64,000 nt of DNA from Arcicella sp038230735 (GCA_038230735.1 JBBRMR010000015.1:16622-80621), one strand, 5' to 3'. Counted from the stretch's first letter, positions 18,249 through 27,076 are shown. The notes: generated by a model from the letters alone, not told the origin. Made by a program: numbers and translations.

Positions 18249-19175
18249 ATGCAAAATCCCACAAAATATTCCTTTCAAATCAAGCAAAAAGCCCGTGAAT
18301 TAGGCTTTGATTTTTGTGGTATTTCTAAGGCTGGATTTTTGGAGGAAGAAGCCCCTCGACTGGAAAATTGGCTCAAAGCCAATCAACATGGTAGGATGCA
18401 ATACATGGAAAACCATTTCGACAAACGTCTCGACCCCCGCCTTCTGGTGGAGGATTCAAAGTCGGTAATTTCTTTGCTTTTTAATTATTACCCCGAACAA
18501 CGTTTACCCGAAGGAAAAGATGATTTAAAATTGTCAAAGTATGCTTACGGCACTGATTATCATTACGTTGTAAAAGAAAAGTTGAAATTATTATTGGACT
18601 TTATTCACGAAGAAATTGGTGAAGTAGGCGGACGTGCATTCGTAGATTCTGCCCCAGTGATGGATAAAGTTTGGGCGAAAAAAGGTGGTTTGGGATGGGT
18701 TGGTAAAAATTCAAATTTGATTAATAAACAACAAGGGAGTTTCTTTTTTATTGCCGAATTAATCATTGATTTAGAATTGGATTACGACCATGAAATTAAA
18801 GATTATTGTGGTACTTGCACTCGTTGTATTGACGCTTGCCCAACCGCTGCCATTGTTGAACCTTTTGTAGTTGATGGCTCAAAATGTATCAGTTATTTCA
18901 CGATTGAATTAAAGGAAGCAATTCCTGTGGAGGTGAGTGGAAAATTTGATAATTGGGTTTTCGGTTGTGATATTTGTCAAGATGTTTGCCCTTGGAATCG
19001 CTTTTCAAAACCGCATCAAGAACCCCAATTTAACCTAAATCCAGATTTAGCGTCTTTTACCAAAAACGATTGGGAAGAAATTACGGAGGATATTTTTAAA
19101 GATATTTTTAAAAAATCTCCCTTGAAAAGGGCGAAGTTTGAAGGTTTGAAAAGGAATGTAGCGTTTTTGAGATAA
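18249..19175 (+). CDS. queG: Epoxyqueuosine reductase
   Basis: Cobalamin- and iron-sulfur-dependent enzyme for the last step of queuosine synthesis in tRNA (epoxyqueuosine to queuosine). I start at ATG 18249 (308 residues); the upstream TTG frame only adds seven codons from a short AATTTGA-like repeat. Two ferredoxin-type cysteine sets are intact: CGTCTRCIDACPTAAI and CDICQDVCPW. The N-terminal domain has RLDPRLLVEDSKSVISL and the DSAPVMDKVWAKKGGLGWVG block, with the family's catalytic Asp in DSAPVMD. It converges with polX, 1 base apart. Confidence 0.95.
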   Translation: MQNPTKYSFQIKQKARELGFDFCGISKAGFLEEEAPRLENWLKANQHGRMQYMENHFDKRLDPRLLVEDSKSVISLLFNYYPEQRLPEGKDDLKLSKYAYGTDYHYVVKEKLKLLLDFIHEEIGEVGGRAFVDSAPVMDKVWAKKGGLGWVGKNSNLINKQQGSFFFIAELIIDLELDYDHEIKDYCGTCTRCIDACPTAAIVEPFVVDGSKCISYFTIELKEAIPVEVSGKFDNWVFGCDICQDVCPWNRFSKPHQEPQFNLNPDLASFTKNDWEEITEDIFKDIFKKSPLKRAKFEGLKRNVAFLR

Positions 19176-19176
19176 A

Positions 19177-20877
19177 TTATTTTTTACCCTTCAAATATTC
19201 CTCCATCTCCTTCAAACCAAACGAATTAAAGGTCATAGCACTCGTCAAACCGCCTTTTCGGGCATTTGCTACGCCATAGTGCATATCAAAATATCCATCT
19301 TTTTCGTGGGCATCGGGGTTGATGGAAAGCATCACATTTTTTTCCAATGCATACTGAATATACCGCCAATCCAAATCCAAACGATAAGGGCTGGCATTAA
19401 TTTCAATCACTACGCCATTTGCCGCACAAGCATCTATGACTTTATGATAATCAATGGGATAACCCGCTCTGGATAATAAAATTCTACCCGTTGGATGTCC
19501 CAAAATAGTAGTATATTGATTTTCGATTGCCCCAATTAACCGAGACATGGCTTTTTCTTGATTCATCTTGATATTTTGGTGAATAGAAGCCACGATGTAA
19601 TCAAAAGACTTCAAAATATCTTCCGAATAATCTAACGAACCATCACCCAAAATATCGGATTCTATGCCCTTCAAAATCTTAAAAGGGCGACCGACGCTTC
19701 GGCGGTCGGTCATGGAAGCATATTTTTGATTAAGTTTCTCAATTTCAGCGTGTTGCTCCCAAATTCTTTCTTCCGAAAGACCTTTGGCGTAGGAGGCAGT
19801 TTTGGAATGATCAGCAATCCCTAAATACTCAAAACCCAACTCTCGGCAATAATCAGCCATCGCTTCAAGCGTATGTTTGCCGTCTGAATAGGTTGAATGA
19901 TTATGCAAAATGCCTTTCAACGAATCCCACGTAACGAGGTCTTCAATTTTATTTTTTTCTGCCCACTCAAATTCATTTCTCCCTTCTCGCATTTCGGGGA
20001 TGATATAAGGCAAATTTAAACTTGAATAAATGGCTTCGTCTGACTCAAAAAATGCTGATTTTACTCTTTTATAAATCCCATGATTTGCCAAATGATTGGG
20101 AGACGAAGAATAGATAAACACCTGATTAACAAACTGTTGTGGAGAACAAATCAGAATTTCTACGGGTATTTCTTTCTCCTGAAAACGTCCACGCCATGCA
20201 AAAGGGGAAGATGCTTTTCCGTCCTGTTCTAAGAAAGAAAGACTATTGATTTTCTGTTGGGCTTCCGAAATATTTTCGCTTGCTACTACCAACTGAATAG
20301 ATTCTACGACTTCATTTTTACGTCTCACATCGCCCACAATTTCCACTTGTTCAAAGTGTTTTTCAAGTTCATCAAACAACATTTGAGCTAATTCTTCACC
20401 CTTCTCCATTCGCAATTTCCCCGTGTTCGACTGTGCATAAAGTATTGATTCTTTGATAGTTGCTTGAATTTTATCGCCAAATCCTTTCAGTTTTGCCACT
20501 TCACCATTTTCGCAAGCCAAAAGCAATTCACGATTATCGGTAATGCCCAATTCTTGCCAAATTACCCGAACTTTTTTGGGTCCGATGCCTTTTATTTGGA
20601 GCATTTCCAACAATCCTTCGGGGGTGCGTGAAAGCAATTCGGTAAGTTCCAGCGTGGTTCCCGTCTTACGGATTTCGTCAATTTTACCCGCAATACTTTT
20701 ACCAACGCTGGGCAAACCAGCCAATTGTTCGATTGTCAGCGTCAATAAATCTTCCGTAGTTTTATCTAAGGCACGAGCGGCAAAACTCATGTTTTTGATT
20801 TTGAACTCGTTTTCATCGTGCAGTTCAAGGAGCTTAACCGATAATTCAAGAAGGGCAACAATTTCTTCGTTTGACAT
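19177..20877 (-). CDS. polX: PolX-type protein: degenerate polymerase domain plus PHP domain
   Basis: A 566-residue homologue of bacterial family X DNA polymerase/3'-5' exonuclease. Helix-hairpin-helix modules (GLPSVGKSIAGKI near 55, IKGIGPKKVRVIW near 95, LKGFGDKIQ near 130) are intact. The palm motif that normally reads GDxD reads VESIQLVV at 191-198, and the third metal Asp is E240, so the polymerase site looks dead. The C-terminal PHP phosphoesterase domain keeps HNHSTYSDG (325-333), ADHS (356-359), and NPDAHE-type metal ligands, so nuclease activity is plausible. Residues 388-398 (SMTDRRSVGRP) look like an inserted palindrome. Confidence 0.9.
   Translation of the reverse strand: MSNEEIVALLELSVKLLELHDENEFKIKNMSFAARALDKTTEDLLTLTIEQLAGLPSVGKSIAGKIDEIRKTGTTLELTELLSRTPEGLLEMLQIKGIGPKKVRVIWQELGITDNRELLLACENGEVAKLKGFGDKIQATIKESILYAQSNTGKLRMEKGEELAQMLFDELEKHFEQVEIVGDVRRKNEVVESIQLVVASENISEAQQKINSLSFLEQDGKASSPFAWRGRFQEKEIPVEILICSPQQFVNQVFIYSSSPNHLANHGIYKRVKSAFFESDEAIYSSLNLPYIIPEMREGRNEFEWAEKNKIEDLVTWDSLKGILHNHSTYSDGKHTLEAMADYCRELGFEYLGIADHSKTASYAKGLSEERIWEQHAEIEKLNQKYASMTDRRSVGRPFKILKGIESDILGDGSLDYSEDILKSFDYIVASIHQNIKMNQEKAMSRLIGAIENQYTTILGHPTGRILLSRAGYPIDYHKVIDACAANGVVIEINASPYRLDLDWRYIQYALEKNVMLSINPDAHEKDGYFDMHYGVANARKGGLTSAMTFNSFGLKEMEEYLKGKK
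19688..19710. repeat. Palindrome inserted in frame in polX
   Basis: GACCGAC...GTCGGTC arms closing on a TTCG loop, with one bulged base. It encodes part of SMTDRRSVGRP between the usual YA and FKILKGIESDIL blocks of the PHP domain. Confidence 0.6.
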
Positions 20878-21012
20878 GGAGGGATTGGAAATTAAAATTG
20901 AAGAACAAATTTCAGTTAAATTGAATTCTTTTCATTCTTTTTTCTTAAATTTAACCATAAAAATTTAAGAAAAATAGAAATTTTAGAACAGAAAAAAAAT
21001 AAATTTCATCAG

Positions 21013-21216
21013 ATGATAAATGCAATTGATGATGAAATGGAATTAGATTTTTTAGTAAATGCTTTTGAAAAGTATGAAACTCAAAAAAATGGTAATTTGT
21101 GGGATAGCTTAACAAATAACCAAAAGCAGGGTGTCCTATTGGCTGATGTTGAAAGCAATAATGAGGGTGATTTAATTGATTTTGAAGATTTCAAGAAAAC
21201 ATGGCTTACAAAATAA
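21013..21216 (+). CDS. Antitoxin of a type II toxin-antitoxin pair
   Basis: A 67-residue acidic protein of the short ParD/RelB-like antitoxin type: WDSLTNNQKQGVLLADVESN then a linker and DLIDFEDFKKTWLTK, a pattern (WxxLxxxQKxxVLxxxxE...ID) common to antitoxins paired with RelE/ParE toxins in Bacteroidota. Its last 16 bases overlap the canonical toxin start at 21201. There is no obvious DNA-binding domain, so autoregulation is uncertain. Confidence 0.75.
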   Translation: MINAIDDEMELDFLVNAFEKYETQKNGNLWDSLTNNQKQGVLLADVESNNEGDLIDFEDFKKTWLTK

Positions 21217-21556
21217 AATATCAAAACGAGCCTATCAAAATTTAGAAGATATAATTTCATACATTGAAAGCAATTTTGGAGAAGTTGTAAAGGATGACTT
21301 TAGAATAAAAATTGTTGATACAATTTCTTTATTACAAGAATTCCCTTTACTCGGTAGTGTTCAAAATCGAGAAAAAGAAATTCGTGGCTTTGTCATACAC
21401 AAATTCATAAAAGTCTTCTATAAGTTTCAGAATCATAAGGTTACAATTCTTAGTTTCTTTGATAATAGACAGAAACCTTATAAAATTATCAGGGCGACCC
21501 CATCTGAATTTGGATTGGTAAACATCGCAATCCAAATTCAGATAGTGTCGCCCTGA
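21176..21556 (+). CDS. RelE/ParE-family toxin, apparently frameshifted at its N-terminus
   Basis: The frame encodes a RelE/ParE fold: SKRAYQNLEDIISYIESNFG, DTISLLQEFPLLG, REIRGFVIHKF-like EIRGFVIHKFIKVFYKF and VTILSFFDNRQKP. Members usually cleave ribosome-bound mRNA or poison gyrase. The natural start MAYKIK (ATG 21201) is in another frame; one A missing in the run near 21212-21218 would separate it from the body. The open frame can instead begin at ATG 21176 inside the antitoxin gene, giving an unusual N-terminus. The last 20 or so residues are encoded by a large inverted repeat. The gene may be inactive. Confidence 0.6.
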   Translation: MILKISRKHGLQNKISKRAYQNLEDIISYIESNFGEVVKDDFRIKIVDTISLLQEFPLLGSVQNREKEIRGFVIHKFIKVFYKFQNHKVTILSFFDNRQKPYKIIRATPSEFGLVNIAIQIQIVSP

Positions 21557-21557
21557 T
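21488..21557. repeat. 29-base inverted repeat at the toxin 3' end
   Basis: Arms 21488-21516 and 21529-21557 match at 27 of 29 positions around a 12-base loop. It supplies the toxin C-terminal codons and stop (21554-21556) and ends 5 bases before the convergent DUF4494 stop codon. It probably terminates both genes. Confidence 0.75.
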
Positions 21558-21561
21558 AAAA

Positions 21562-22068
21562 CTATTGAGCTTCCTCAACCACTTCCTTCTCCGCCAACAC
21601 CTCAGCCAAAGGCTTGAAATTACCTTTCTTCAACATTTCGTTTTCGGGAACGTAAGGGCAAACTTCCAAAATAGCCGTGATATTGATGTCCGTAATCAAG
21701 TAATCATTCAGATTTCCTAAGTTTTTTACCAATGCTTCATACGCATCTTTGGGGTTTTCAGCATTGATTAACATCATGTGCGGTACTTTCTTTTCCTTCT
21801 GGGTTTTTTCATCAAAAGAAATGTACTGAACCTTGGCTTTATACCAAATTTCTGAACCATTTTCTTCAAAAAACACTTCAGTTAATTTCATTTTTGCCAA
21901 GCTAACTAATTGAAATTCAGGCGTATTACTTGCCACAATTTCAAACATTCTTGCTTCTGCCTCGGTGTATGAAACGGCATCAACTAAATATGCCTCACTA
22001 ATTGACTTTAAAGAACCAGCTTCGTCTTCACGCTGAAATTTTATTTTACTTAAATACCAAGTTGCCAT
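21562..22068 (-). CDS. DUF4494 domain protein
   Basis: A 168-residue soluble protein, a single DUF4494 domain: WYLSKIKFQREDEAGSLK at the start, ISEAYLVDAVSYTEAEARM and a C-terminal ITAILEVCPYVPENE. The family is common in Bacteroidota and has no known function. There is no signal peptide. A good promoter lies just upstream on the minus strand. Confidence 0.88.
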   Translation of the reverse strand: MATWYLSKIKFQREDEAGSLKSISEAYLVDAVSYTEAEARMFEIVASNTPEFQLVSLAKMKLTEVFFEENGSEIWYKAKVQYISFDEKTQKEKKVPHMMLINAENPKDAYEALVKNLGNLNDYLITDINITAILEVCPYVPENEMLKKGNFKPLAEVLAEKEVVEEAQ

Positions 22069-22087
22069 TTATTTTTCGATTTTTTTA

Positions 22088-22117
22088 CAAAACTATTAAG
22101 AATGATTAGGAAAACAA
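22088..22117 (-). promoter_or_regulatory. DUF4494 gene promoter
   Basis: On the minus strand, TTG (22117-22115), 19 bases, TAGTTTTG (22095-22088), a full TTG / TAnnTTTG match, about 20 bases before the ATG. Its position inside the upstream extension of the divergent gene supports a later start for that gene. Confidence 0.65.
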
Positions 22118-22185
22118 TCCACAAAATGGAAATGATGCAACGATTTTTTGATAAATTGCATCTACTATTCAAAATCATCAAAATC

Positions 22186-23418
22186 ATGGCTTCAACAACA
22201 ACTTTACCGCAAAATTTAACCTTAGAAAAGAATACTACTTCTTTCAAAACGCTCCTCTTGGGAATTCCTTTTCACCTCTATATCGTATCTATATGTTCGG
22301 CATCGGTAATTATTGGCGTTTTGTGGGATATTTCTTGGCACATGACCATCGGGCGAGATGGACTTTTCTCGGCTCCACATAATGCTATTTATTTGGGTGC
22401 AGCTTTGGCGGGACTCATTTCGGGCTATCAAGTTTTGAAAACTTCCTTTTTCGGAACGTTGGAAGAGAAGGGTAAAATGGTCAATTTTTGGGGAATATTT
22501 TACAGCTCTTTGGGCGGAATGTTTTGCATCTGGGGAGGCTTCGCTGCGGGTACATCCGCACCTTTTGACGACTGGTGGCATAATACTTACGGATTGGACG
22601 TAAAGATATTTTCACCTCCTCATGCGGTGTTGGCATTTGGTTTAATTTCCATTCAAATCGGAGCAATGATTTCTGTTTTGGCTACTTTAAATCAGAACGA
22701 AAAAATATCATATCTATCTGATAGTCAGAATATTGAAAGGAGAAATCGTTTAAGAAACATCTTCGTTTTTACGGCAGGAATGGTCGTACTTACCGCCTTT
22801 ACTTTCTGTACTGAATTCATGGGTAGATGGGCAATGCACCGAATGTCTTTCTATCAAATCGGAGCGGGTTTTGTACCACTTTTTGTGCTTGCTTTTGCTC
22901 GTGCAAGTAATGTAAAATGGGGAGCTACTTACATTGCAATTATCTATATGGTCAGCCTTTGGGTGATAAATACAACCCTCAGAATGTTCCCCGCCGAACC
23001 ACTTTTAGGACCAATCGCCAATCATGTAACTTTTTTCCAAACAACAGGCTTTCCGATTTTATTACTTTTCCCCGCCTTAGTTTTTGATTATTTGAGAGAT
23101 AAATTTTCAACTAAAAACGATTGGATTCAGGCAGTTATTTTGGGCGTAACTTTTGTCTTTGTATTTTTTATAATTCAATGGAATGCAGGTTCATTTTTAC
23201 ATGAATCTCCTTTGGCTCGCAACTGGTTTTTCCATTCTGATTCATGGGCATATAACAACGACCCCAATATTGATTTTCGCTATCATTACAGAGGATATGG
23301 AACACCAAAAACTGCCTACGAATGGGCTGTGGGCTTTTTGGTAGCAATTGTTTTAGGGATTATTTCTTCAAGAATTGGATTACTTTGGGGGAATTGGATG
23401 CGGAAGGTGCAACGGTAA
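22186..23418 (+). CDS. Histidine-rich multi-pass membrane protein of unknown function
   Basis: From ATG 22186 the protein has 410 residues with about ten hydrophobic helices. Conserved-looking polar clusters sit at membrane edges: DISWHMTIGRDGLFSAPHN and DDWWHNTYGLDVKIFSPPHA, both with the layout D-x2/x3-WH-x3/4-G-x-D-x5/6-PHxx, plus CTEFMGRWAMHRMS. Paired WH and PH motifs suggest metal or haem ligands, but no known family is recognised. It leads a three-gene run with a small membrane protein and an exported protein with HLHP motifs. Confidence 0.8.
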   Translation: MASTTTLPQNLTLEKNTTSFKTLLLGIPFHLYIVSICSASVIIGVLWDISWHMTIGRDGLFSAPHNAIYLGAALAGLISGYQVLKTSFFGTLEEKGKMVNFWGIFYSSLGGMFCIWGGFAAGTSAPFDDWWHNTYGLDVKIFSPPHAVLAFGLISIQIGAMISVLATLNQNEKISYLSDSQNIERRNRLRNIFVFTAGMVVLTAFTFCTEFMGRWAMHRMSFYQIGAGFVPLFVLAFARASNVKWGATYIAIIYMVSLWVINTTLRMFPAEPLLGPIANHVTFFQTTGFPILLLFPALVFDYLRDKFSTKNDWIQAVILGVTFVFVFFIIQWNAGSFLHESPLARNWFFHSDSWAYNNDPNIDFRYHYRGYGTPKTAYEWAVGFLVAIVLGIISSRIGLLWGNWMRKVQR

Positions 23419-23445
23419 GTTTTATAAAATTAATTGTCAAAATAT

Positions 23446-24255
23446 ATGGAAGTTTCCTTAGAAAATGATGATGCTGAATTGCCATTACAGAATGAGAAAA
23501 CCTCAAATTCAGTAATTGAAAAAGAGCCTATTTTCCCAATGCAATTTGACTTTAAAAAAAGCTTTAAAGATTATGTTTTTGAATTCATATTGCCTTTTCT
23601 GGCAGTTATGGCGGCTTTTTTACTGAATAATGTTAAAGAAGATTATGCCGAAAAGCAATTAGAAAAGCAGTACATGACTTCTATCATTTCTGACCTCAAT
23701 GATGATATTAAAATGGCTGACTCTCAGGTAGAATTTCATACCTTGAAAATTGCTCAAATGGATAGTTTGTTGGATTTTTTTGAGAAACCGATTGATGTAA
23801 AAGATATCGAGAAAGTAAATTATTTAGGAAAGTTAGCCACAAGAAGTGTCCAATTTTATTGTAACGAAGTAACAATTGAGCAAATGAAAAATTCGGCATC
23901 TTTTCGATTAATCAGAAATCAACGTGCTACTGCCGCAATAATTGATTATTACGAAAGCGTTAATGTCATTAAATTGGTTGAAGGTCGGGAAATAAATGAA
24001 GAAGAATATTTCAAACAAGTAGCGGTTAAAATATTCGACCCATTTGCCGTGAGGTACTTTTTTAGGGCTGGCAGAATGAACCAAACCCATAAAAAGAGTT
24101 TGCCCATTGTCAATAATACTCAGTTGATTCGTGAAGCCGCTGGCTATTTACAGTATTTGAATGGTTCACGAAACAGACTTATTTTTTTGAAACATAACTT
24201 AGAAAAGGATGCATCTCGCTTAATAGAACTCTTAAAAAAAGAATATGATTTGTGA
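23446..24255 (+). CDS. DUF6090-like single-span membrane protein
   Basis: From ATG 23446 it has 269 residues; a TTG four codons earlier is an alternative. A cytoplasmic N-terminus of about 45 residues is followed by one transmembrane helix (FEFILPFLAVMAAFLLNN) and a long helical domain (EDYAEKQLEKQYMTSIISDLNDD...). The helix plus NNVKEDYAEKQ arrangement resembles the DUF6090 family of Bacteroidota. No catalytic motif is visible. It lies between the histidine-rich membrane gene (27-base gap) and the HLHP gene. Confidence 0.7.
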   Translation: MEVSLENDDAELPLQNEKTSNSVIEKEPIFPMQFDFKKSFKDYVFEFILPFLAVMAAFLLNNVKEDYAEKQLEKQYMTSIISDLNDDIKMADSQVEFHTLKIAQMDSLLDFFEKPIDVKDIEKVNYLGKLATRSVQFYCNEVTIEQMKNSASFRLIRNQRATAAIIDYYESVNVIKLVEGREINEEEYFKQVAVKIFDPFAVRYFFRAGRMNQTHKKSLPIVNNTQLIREAAGYLQYLNGSRNRLIFLKHNLEKDASRLIELLKKEYDL

Positions 24256-24331
24256 AAAACATTACCTTTCGTGATGATTAGTAAGGATTTTATACATTAA
24301 TTTGACAAAAAATTTAAAAATCTAAATAACC

Positions 24332-25945
24332 TTGAAAACCACAATAACCTCCATATTACTAATATTTTTCATCTTCGCAACCCCTACCCAAGCTCACGTA
24401 GGAAGTGCAGGGGTAGTGTTCGAAGGGCAAGCGGGTAAATACGCCTTGCAAGTATATGTGCAACCGCCCGATGTTATTCCTGGCACTGCCAAAGTTACCG
24501 TTATTGCCGATGGTGCAGATATTACTCACGTTGGTATTTCACCAATTTATTTCTGGTTTGGCGATGAAGGTACGCCCCGTTCAGACGAAGCATTGCCCAT
24601 AAAAGGCGAAACCAATCGTTTTGAAGGACAAATTTGGTTGATGAATTCGGGAGCAACGAGCGTTCAGGTTGAAATTGAGGGTGCAAGGGGCAAAGGAAAA
24701 TTGATTGTACCAGTTTCAGCTACTTCCACCGCCAGGCGAACTATGCCCGCAGGTTTAGGTTGGATTTTGGCGGCTTTGGGCATATTCCTCATTGGCGTTT
24801 TAACCACCATTTTTGGAGCAAGCGTAAGCGATAGTTTGCAACCCGTTGGTGAAAAAACTACGGCTAAAACCATTCGTAAAAGAGTAACTGGCTCGCTCGT
24901 TGGAGCAAGTTTTTGTGGGTTATTCCTCTTTGGGGGCAATAAATGGTGGACTTCTGAAACGGAAGCATACAAGAGAAATATGTTCAAACCCTATACTTCA
25001 ACCACCAAAATTATTGACCAAAATATTCTAAAATTAACGATTGATAGTAATTCTGTAAGCACCCGATGGCTAAGTTACGCCATTCCCGACCACGGAAAAT
25101 TGATGCACTTATTTTTGGTAAGAAAAGGCACAATGGACGCTTTTGCCCATTTGCATCCCGTGCGTATTGATACCTTGAATTATGAAGCCACTCTGCCCGA
25201 TTTACCAGCTGGAAAATACCTTGTTTTTGCCGATATTATGCGTTTTAATGGCTTTCAATACACTATTTCAGATTCTGTTGAAATTAAAACATCCCTTAGA
25301 AATACGTCCAACACCGCTAAAATTGGCGACCCCGATGATACTTATGTTATCACCAATCCCATCAATGCTAAAAGTCCAAATCTACCCGACCAAACCATTA
25401 CTATTTGCGGAACGCCTGGGGTAAAAACCAAATTACAAGACGGTTCAAGTATTGTTTGGGAAGCAAAACCCAATAAACCATTATTGGCAGGAGAAGTATA
25501 TGATTTGAAGTTTTCGGTGCTTTCGCCCGATGGGAAAGAGGCAAGTTTGCAACCCTATTTGGGCATGATGGGACACGCTGCCATCGTGAAAGATGATGGT
25601 TCAGTTTATATCCACTTGCATCCAACGGGTACGGTTTCCAGTACCGCCGTAACCATTATGGAAAAAAGAATTGGAGAAAATACGCCCAAACCCTTTCTCT
25701 TACCAACCAATATTTTCAAAGATAGCGTTGACAAAGTATTGGCGACAATCCAGACGATGGGCGAAGCAGATAGAGATAAATTCTTGATGCCCAATATGAT
25801 TCATCAAACCATGCAAAAAGGGCATCATGGCAATATGGTGAGTTTCCCGTATGTGTTTCCAGCGACAGGAGATTATCGGATTTGGTTACAAATTAAGCGA
25901 AATGGAAAGGTATTAACGGGGGCTTTTGAGGCGAAAGTTCTCTAA
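24332..25945 (+). CDS. Exported membrane protein with repeated HLHP motifs, possibly metal-related
   Basis: The 537-residue protein starts at TTG 24332, supported by a clear signal peptide (TSILLIFFIFATPTQA). An Ig-like domain (22-135) comes next, then two hydrophobic segments (about 143-165 and 187-202), then two similar extracytoplasmic domains: one with DHGKLMHLFLV and AHLHP, one with PYLGMMGHAAIV and IHLHP. These blocks resemble YtkA/FixH-type and actinobacterial copper-associated exported proteins. Metal binding is inference from the histidine motifs. Its stop codon overlaps that of convergent rsgA. Confidence 0.75.
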   Translation: MKTTITSILLIFFIFATPTQAHVGSAGVVFEGQAGKYALQVYVQPPDVIPGTAKVTVIADGADITHVGISPIYFWFGDEGTPRSDEALPIKGETNRFEGQIWLMNSGATSVQVEIEGARGKGKLIVPVSATSTARRTMPAGLGWILAALGIFLIGVLTTIFGASVSDSLQPVGEKTTAKTIRKRVTGSLVGASFCGLFLFGGNKWWTSETEAYKRNMFKPYTSTTKIIDQNILKLTIDSNSVSTRWLSYAIPDHGKLMHLFLVRKGTMDAFAHLHPVRIDTLNYEATLPDLPAGKYLVFADIMRFNGFQYTISDSVEIKTSLRNTSNTAKIGDPDDTYVITNPINAKSPNLPDQTITICGTPGVKTKLQDGSSIVWEAKPNKPLLAGEVYDLKFSVLSPDGKEASLQPYLGMMGHAAIVKDDGSVYIHLHPTGTVSSTAVTIMEKRIGENTPKPFLLPTNIFKDSVDKVLATIQTMGEADRDKFLMPNMIHQTMQKGHHGNMVSFPYVFPATGDYRIWLQIKRNGKVLTGAFEAKVL

Positions 25946-26865
25946 CGCCTATTATCATCATCATCCATCATACTCAAATAACTGGCGTAACGGCTTTCGG
26001 CAATATCTCCTTCCTTAACTGCTTCAATTACCGCACATTTGGGTTCGTTGAGGTGTTTGCAATTATGATATTTGCATTGATTAAGTAATTTTCTCATCTC
26101 TGGAAAAAAGTGAGAAACTTCTGATTTTTCAATATCAATTAATCCTAATTCCTTAATGCCTGGGGTATCAATAATGTACGCATTTTCGTATATTTCAAAC
26201 ATGGTGGCAAAAGTTGTCGTGTGTACGCCTTTATTCGCAAAGGTTGAAATTTCTAAGGTTTTTAAGTCCAAATCAGGAGCAATTTGGTTGACCAACGTTG
26301 ATTTTCCTACGCCCGAATGACCTGAAACTAAGGAGATTTTATCCTTCAAAATGCCATTAAACTCTTGAATACCAGCTTGATTAACGGCGGAAGTAAACAA
26401 ACATGGATAACCGATGTCTTCGTACATTATCCGCAAATCAAGCAAATATTCCATCTCCTCTTCTGACAGCAAATCTATTTTATTGAAAACGATGGTTGTG
26501 GGAATCCTAAATGACTCTGCCGAAACCAAAAATCTATCAATAAATCCCAAGGAAGTTCTGGGATAATTAAGGGTAACAATCACAACGGCTTGGTCGAGAT
26601 TTGCCGCTAAAATATGTCCATGAGTCGTTTTATGAACCGATTGGCGAATAATATAATTTTCTCGTTGCTCTATTTCAAAGATATTACCCGTATTCTCAAT
26701 TTTATCCTCAATGTCAAATACGACTCTGTCCCCAACCGCAATGGGGTTGGAGGTTTTGAGTCCCTTTATTTTAAATTTTCCCCTCAAACGGCATTTCCAG
26801 ACGTGCCTATTTTCATCAAGCACCTCATACCACGAACCCGTTGATCGCATCACTAATCCTTTCAT
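25942..26865 (-). CDS. rsgA: Ribosome small subunit-dependent GTPase A
   Basis: Circularly permuted GTPase for late 30S assembly. Order of domains: OB fold (1-75), GTPase with G4 first (VFNKIDL near 130), then G1 (GHSGVGKST), G2 (THTTT-like HTTTFATM) and G3 (DTPGIKELG), and a C-terminal zinc knuckle with CKYHNCKHLNEPKC. The 307 residues are standard. Its 3' end overlaps the upstream convergent gene by 4 bases. Confidence 0.96.
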   Translation of the reverse strand: MKGLVMRSTGSWYEVLDENRHVWKCRLRGKFKIKGLKTSNPIAVGDRVVFDIEDKIENTGNIFEIEQRENYIIRQSVHKTTHGHILAANLDQAVVIVTLNYPRTSLGFIDRFLVSAESFRIPTTIVFNKIDLLSEEEMEYLLDLRIMYEDIGYPCLFTSAVNQAGIQEFNGILKDKISLVSGHSGVGKSTLVNQIAPDLDLKTLEISTFANKGVHTTTFATMFEIYENAYIIDTPGIKELGLIDIEKSEVSHFFPEMRKLLNQCKYHNCKHLNEPKCAVIEAVKEGDIAESRYASYLSMMDDDDNRR

Positions 26866-27076
26866 TTTTTTAATTTAAAATTTGAAAATGTTGTACTAAT
26901 TTGAAAATTTCAGTACGCATTATTTCGCCGATAAATACACAATTTTGGGGGTGAATCATTTTCAAATTATCTCATTTTCAAATTATTTTATAAACTTTAA
27001 TCCATTTTACTTGTAGAAATAAAGAATAATTACTTTTTTTACGTTGAAATCGGTATTTATATGCCGCAAACGTTCC
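26866..27076. other. AT-rich region upstream of rsgA
   Basis: No gene is seen. It contains CATTTTCAAATTAT twice (26957-26970 and 26973-26986, 16 bases apart) and the complementary ATTTGAAAATG at 26880-26890, so the ends can pair. No full promoter match for rsgA was found. Confidence 0.5.

Noticed and set aside
20543..20968. 141-codon open frame opposite the start of polX
   Set aside because: Antisense to conserved helix-hairpin-helix codons; low-complexity Ser-rich product.
22102..22185. 28-codon N-terminal extension of the histidine-rich membrane protein
   Set aside because: The stretch holds the divergent DUF4494 promoter; the ATG at 22186 gives a normal membrane-protein start.
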